In this document: positions 18,599-20,075 of the stretch, piece by piece
Layout of the letters: the number at the start of each line of letters is the position of its first letter
How positions within the stretch are numbered: the stretch's first letter is position 1
Virus record (IMG/VR): IMGVR_UViG_3300036835_000852
Location: 1 to 20,075 of that record
Strand: one strand, 5' to 3'
DNA length: 20,075 nt
Source: a virus
Notes under the pieces: model-generated
Told to the model about the DNA's origin: nothing
What the model saw: the letters and a program-made list of their open reading frames with translations, nothing else
The model's database searches: none
Made by a program: the position numbers and the translations under genes

Positions 18599-18835
18599 TT
18601 AAAACTCCCCGTTGTTCTTGCCGAGCGCGCGCCGCACCGCCGGCGAGGGCGAGCGTGCGAGCTCTTCGTGCACGATCCGGCGCGCCTCCGCGAGCAGTTG
18701 CTCGGCGTAGTTGACGTCCATGCCGTCGTCCTCGCGCTCGAGCGTGATCTCGGCGCTTTCGGTGCCGTAGTGGTCGTCGCTGACCGCCTTGCGAAACGTG
18801 GCCCGCACCACGGGCCGGCGAACCTCATCGCTCAT
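18599..18835 (-). CDS. Hypothetical protein
   Basis: A 78-residue protein from ATG 18835. The N-terminal half alternates strands (RRPVVRATFRKAV, then ESAEITLERED), and the C-terminal half is a helix (AEQLLAEARRIVHEELA). No cysteines. It directly precedes the DUF5131 gene in the transcript. Family not recognised. Confidence 0.7.
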   Translation of the reverse strand: MSDEVRRPVVRATFRKAVSDDHYGTESAEITLEREDDGMDVNYAEQLLAEARRIVHEELARSPSPAVRRALGKNNGEF

Positions 18836-19031
18836 GCACGCCTCCGATCTCGCGCGGACAGTCGTCCTGGTTGGACGGCGGCGTCCAGCGCTGGTCGTAG
18901 CGCTGGCCCGTGAAGCGCGCGCCGTGCCTCGGCTCAGCGCCTTCATCCCGCTCCAGGTGCTGGTCCAGGTCGCACCAGCAGCAGTAGCGCGTGCCCGAAC
19001 GCTCGTCGGCGTGCATGCAGTGGTGCGGCAT
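18825..19031 (-). CDS. Small His/Cys-rich protein
   Basis: A 68-residue protein from ATG 19031 (a TTG three bases upstream is in frame). His3, His4, Cys5, His7, then CCWC at residues 17-20, could bind a metal. The C-terminal part is hydrophilic (GQRYDQRWTPPSNQDD). It overlaps the next gene by 11 bases. Function unknown. Confidence 0.6.
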   Translation of the reverse strand: MPHHCMHADERSGTRYCCWCDLDQHLERDEGAEPRHGARFTGQRYDQRWTPPSNQDDCPREIGGVHER

Positions 19032-19034
19032 CAA

Positions 19035-19526
19035 TCAGTCCGGCCGCCACTCCCACAAGCCGAGCGCCCCGCGCGCGGGCAGCGGCTCGTCGAGCTCTTC
19101 GACGTCGTCCAGATACCAGAGCCAGCGGCCCCAGCTGAAGTCGCCGAACGCGAACTCCAGCGAATTCTGCGCCGGTCGCTGCGCACCTTCGCCCACCTTC
19201 TGGCAGTCCACCAGCCGGCCGATCGCCAGCACCGCGCCCAGCGGCAGATCGCGCGCCGACAGGATGTCGCGGGTGCGAAGCGTCTTGTTGAACGGCTCGA
19301 AGAAGCACTGCATCTCGTCCTCGAACGACATGCGCTTGGCGGCGTGGATCGCGATCGGGCCGCGGTAGCGCGTACCCCACGAGCGGGTCTCGATGCGCTT
19401 GGCGCCGATGGCCACCAACGACGCCCATGGCTGGGTCAGCGTGAGCGCCGGAATGGACGCCGAGAGCGCGGAGTTGGCCGCCCCGCGCTCTCGCTCCGGC
19501 ACGTCGTCAAAGAGCTTCTGCTGCAC
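19035..19526 (-). CDS. ASCH-domain protein
   Basis: A 163-residue protein. After a variable N-terminus with QKLFDDVPE, residues 27-64 carry ALTLTQPWASLVAIGAKRIE, then TRSWGTRYRGPIAIHAAK, the conserved core of ASCH domains: PWA, K-x-ETRSW, RGPIAIHA. ASCH proteins are beta-barrel, PUA-like RNA-binding domains or small nucleic-acid enzymes, found widely in phages. The start is GTG at 19526, with no ribosome binding site but exactly where promoter 6 would begin transcription. Confidence 0.88.
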   Translation of the reverse strand: MQQKLFDDVPERERGAANSALSASIPALTLTQPWASLVAIGAKRIETRSWGTRYRGPIAIHAAKRMSFEDEMQCFFEPFNKTLRTRDILSARDLPLGAVLAIGRLVDCQKVGEGAQRPAQNSLEFAFGDFSWGRWLWYLDDVEELDEPLPARGALGLWEWRPD

Positions 19527-19701
19527 CGGGGAATTCTAGCACGTTGGAATGGTTAGAGCGTATGTTGCGGTACTCGTCGACCGCCTCGGTCAGCCACCCG
19601 GCGGCGGTGTGCCAATCACTGTCCTCGCGCTGCCAGGCGTCCACCAGCTGCTCGGCGCACTCGGCTATCTCGAGCAGCGCCGCGAAGTGCTTGCCGGTCA
19701 T
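19507..19701 (-). CDS. Helical hypothetical protein
   Basis: A 64-residue protein from ATG 19701 (TGATG overlap with the next gene upstream). It is helical and acidic, with the C-terminus NHSNVLEFPGAAEAL extending over promoter 6 and 20 bases into the ASCH gene. Function unknown. The overlap implies that promoter 6 is an internal promoter. Confidence 0.65.
   Translation of the reverse strand: MTGKHFAALLEIAECAEQLVDAWQREDSDWHTAAGWLTEAVDEYRNIRSNHSNVLEFPGAAEAL
19533..19552 (-). promoter_or_regulatory. Promoter 6 of the repeated family, inside a gene
   Basis: Minus strand: CATTCCAACGTGCTAGAAT matches the shared block in about 15 of 20 positions, with TG one base before the -10 TAGAAT. The region 17 bases upstream is not a good -35. 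The predicted start site coincides with the GTG of the ASCH gene (six bases between the -10 and the GTG), suggesting a leaderless transcript. It lies within the end of the 19507 gene. Confidence 0.5.
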
Positions 19702-19913
19702 CACGGACGGTTGGCCATGCGCCTGGTCCGCGCTTCGCGCTCGCGGCCTTGCTCGAGGAGTTTTTCAGGGCTGACTGCCCGCCGCGCCGCGGCCAGCGCC
19801 GCCTCGCGCGCCGCGAAGCACGGGTAGGGCAAACGGCACAGCCGGCAGCGCGATTGGTGCAGCGGCCCGTGGAGCGCCTCGAGATCCAGGCCGTGGCTCA
19901 GCTGGTCGGTCAC
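19701..19913 (-). CDS. Small Cys-containing protein
   Basis: A 70-residue protein from GTG 19913, whose start overlaps the preceding stop (GTGA). CRLCRLPYPC near residues 23-32 could bind metal; the C-terminal half is a charged helix. Function unknown. Confidence 0.65.
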   Translation of the reverse strand: MTDQLSHGLDLEALHGPLHQSRCRLCRLPYPCFAAREAALAAARRAVSPEKLLEQGREREARTRRMANRP

Positions 19914-20075
19914 GGCTCCACCAGCGTGTTGCCCATGCCCTGCAGCCGCAGCCACAGCTCGAGACGGTTCTCGGCGACCTGCATCACCTCGCGCTCCTTG
20001 CGTACGCCGTCGAAGACCAGCACGCTGCCGCCGCTGGCCTCGTGCTTCTGGATGAAGCGCACCTGATCGGTGTTC
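19910..20075 (-). CDS. Partial gene at the right edge
   Basis: The 3' part of a gene entering from the right, with TGA at 19910. The last 55 residues are readable (DQVRFIQKHEASGGSVLVFDG, then a helix VAENRLELWLRLQGMG). The start is outside the window. No family recognised. Confidence 0.65.
   Translation of the reverse strand, partial: NTDQVRFIQKHEASGGSVLVFDGVRKEREVMQVAENRLELWLRLQGMGNTLVEP

Overview
The window looks like part of a tailed-phage (or prophage) genome from a high-GC bacterial host. The reasons are about 58 tightly packed small genes in 20 kb, many ATGA, GTGA and TGATG start/stop overlaps, a phage Gp37/Gp68-type (DUF5131) protein, a recombination endonuclease VII homologue, HNH and GIY-YIG nucleases, an ASCH-domain protein and a long series of unrecognised small proteins. 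No capsid, tail, portal, terminase, integrase or polymerase gene is visible, so this is an accessory or early region. The host cannot be named; the G+C-rich third codon positions fit Actinomycetota or Chloroflexota.

Layout. Most genes are on the minus strand, in tandem transcription units. Each of five gaps between units carries the same promoter-like sequence on the minus strand (near 12-40, 2288-2317, 7830-7859, 10505-10533 and 11742-11770), and a sixth copy overlaps the start of the ASCH gene (19533-19552). Unit B (97-2164) has seven small genes. Unit C (2341-7715) has a lipoprotein, two apparently frameshifted genes, several cysteine-rich proteins, an OB-fold-like protein and a GIY-YIG nuclease. 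Unit D (8190-10425) and unit E (10784-11683) carry zinc-ribbon genes and Ala/Pro-linker proteins that are paralogous to ones in unit C. A short plus-strand unit (12092-13997) encodes seven small proteins and converges, with an 8-base gap, on unit F (14006 to beyond 20075), which holds the nucleases, the DUF5131 protein and the ASCH protein.

Two features stand out. First, between 6.4 and 11.8 kb the genes do not overlap; they are separated by leaders with stem-loops just upstream of the ribosome binding site. Two leaders (9543-9629 and 10155-10239) are homologous, show a compensatory base change in one stem, and share their architecture with a third that contains a tRNA T-arm-like hairpin. Second, 28 of the 58 genes encode a C-x2-C pair, an unusual density of small putative zinc-binding proteins. 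Some are clear local duplicates or domain shuffles: three Ala/Pro-linker proteins, three short zinc ribbons, and a cysteine motif shared by the endonuclease VII homologue and its neighbour. What this set of proteins does together cannot be read from the sequence.
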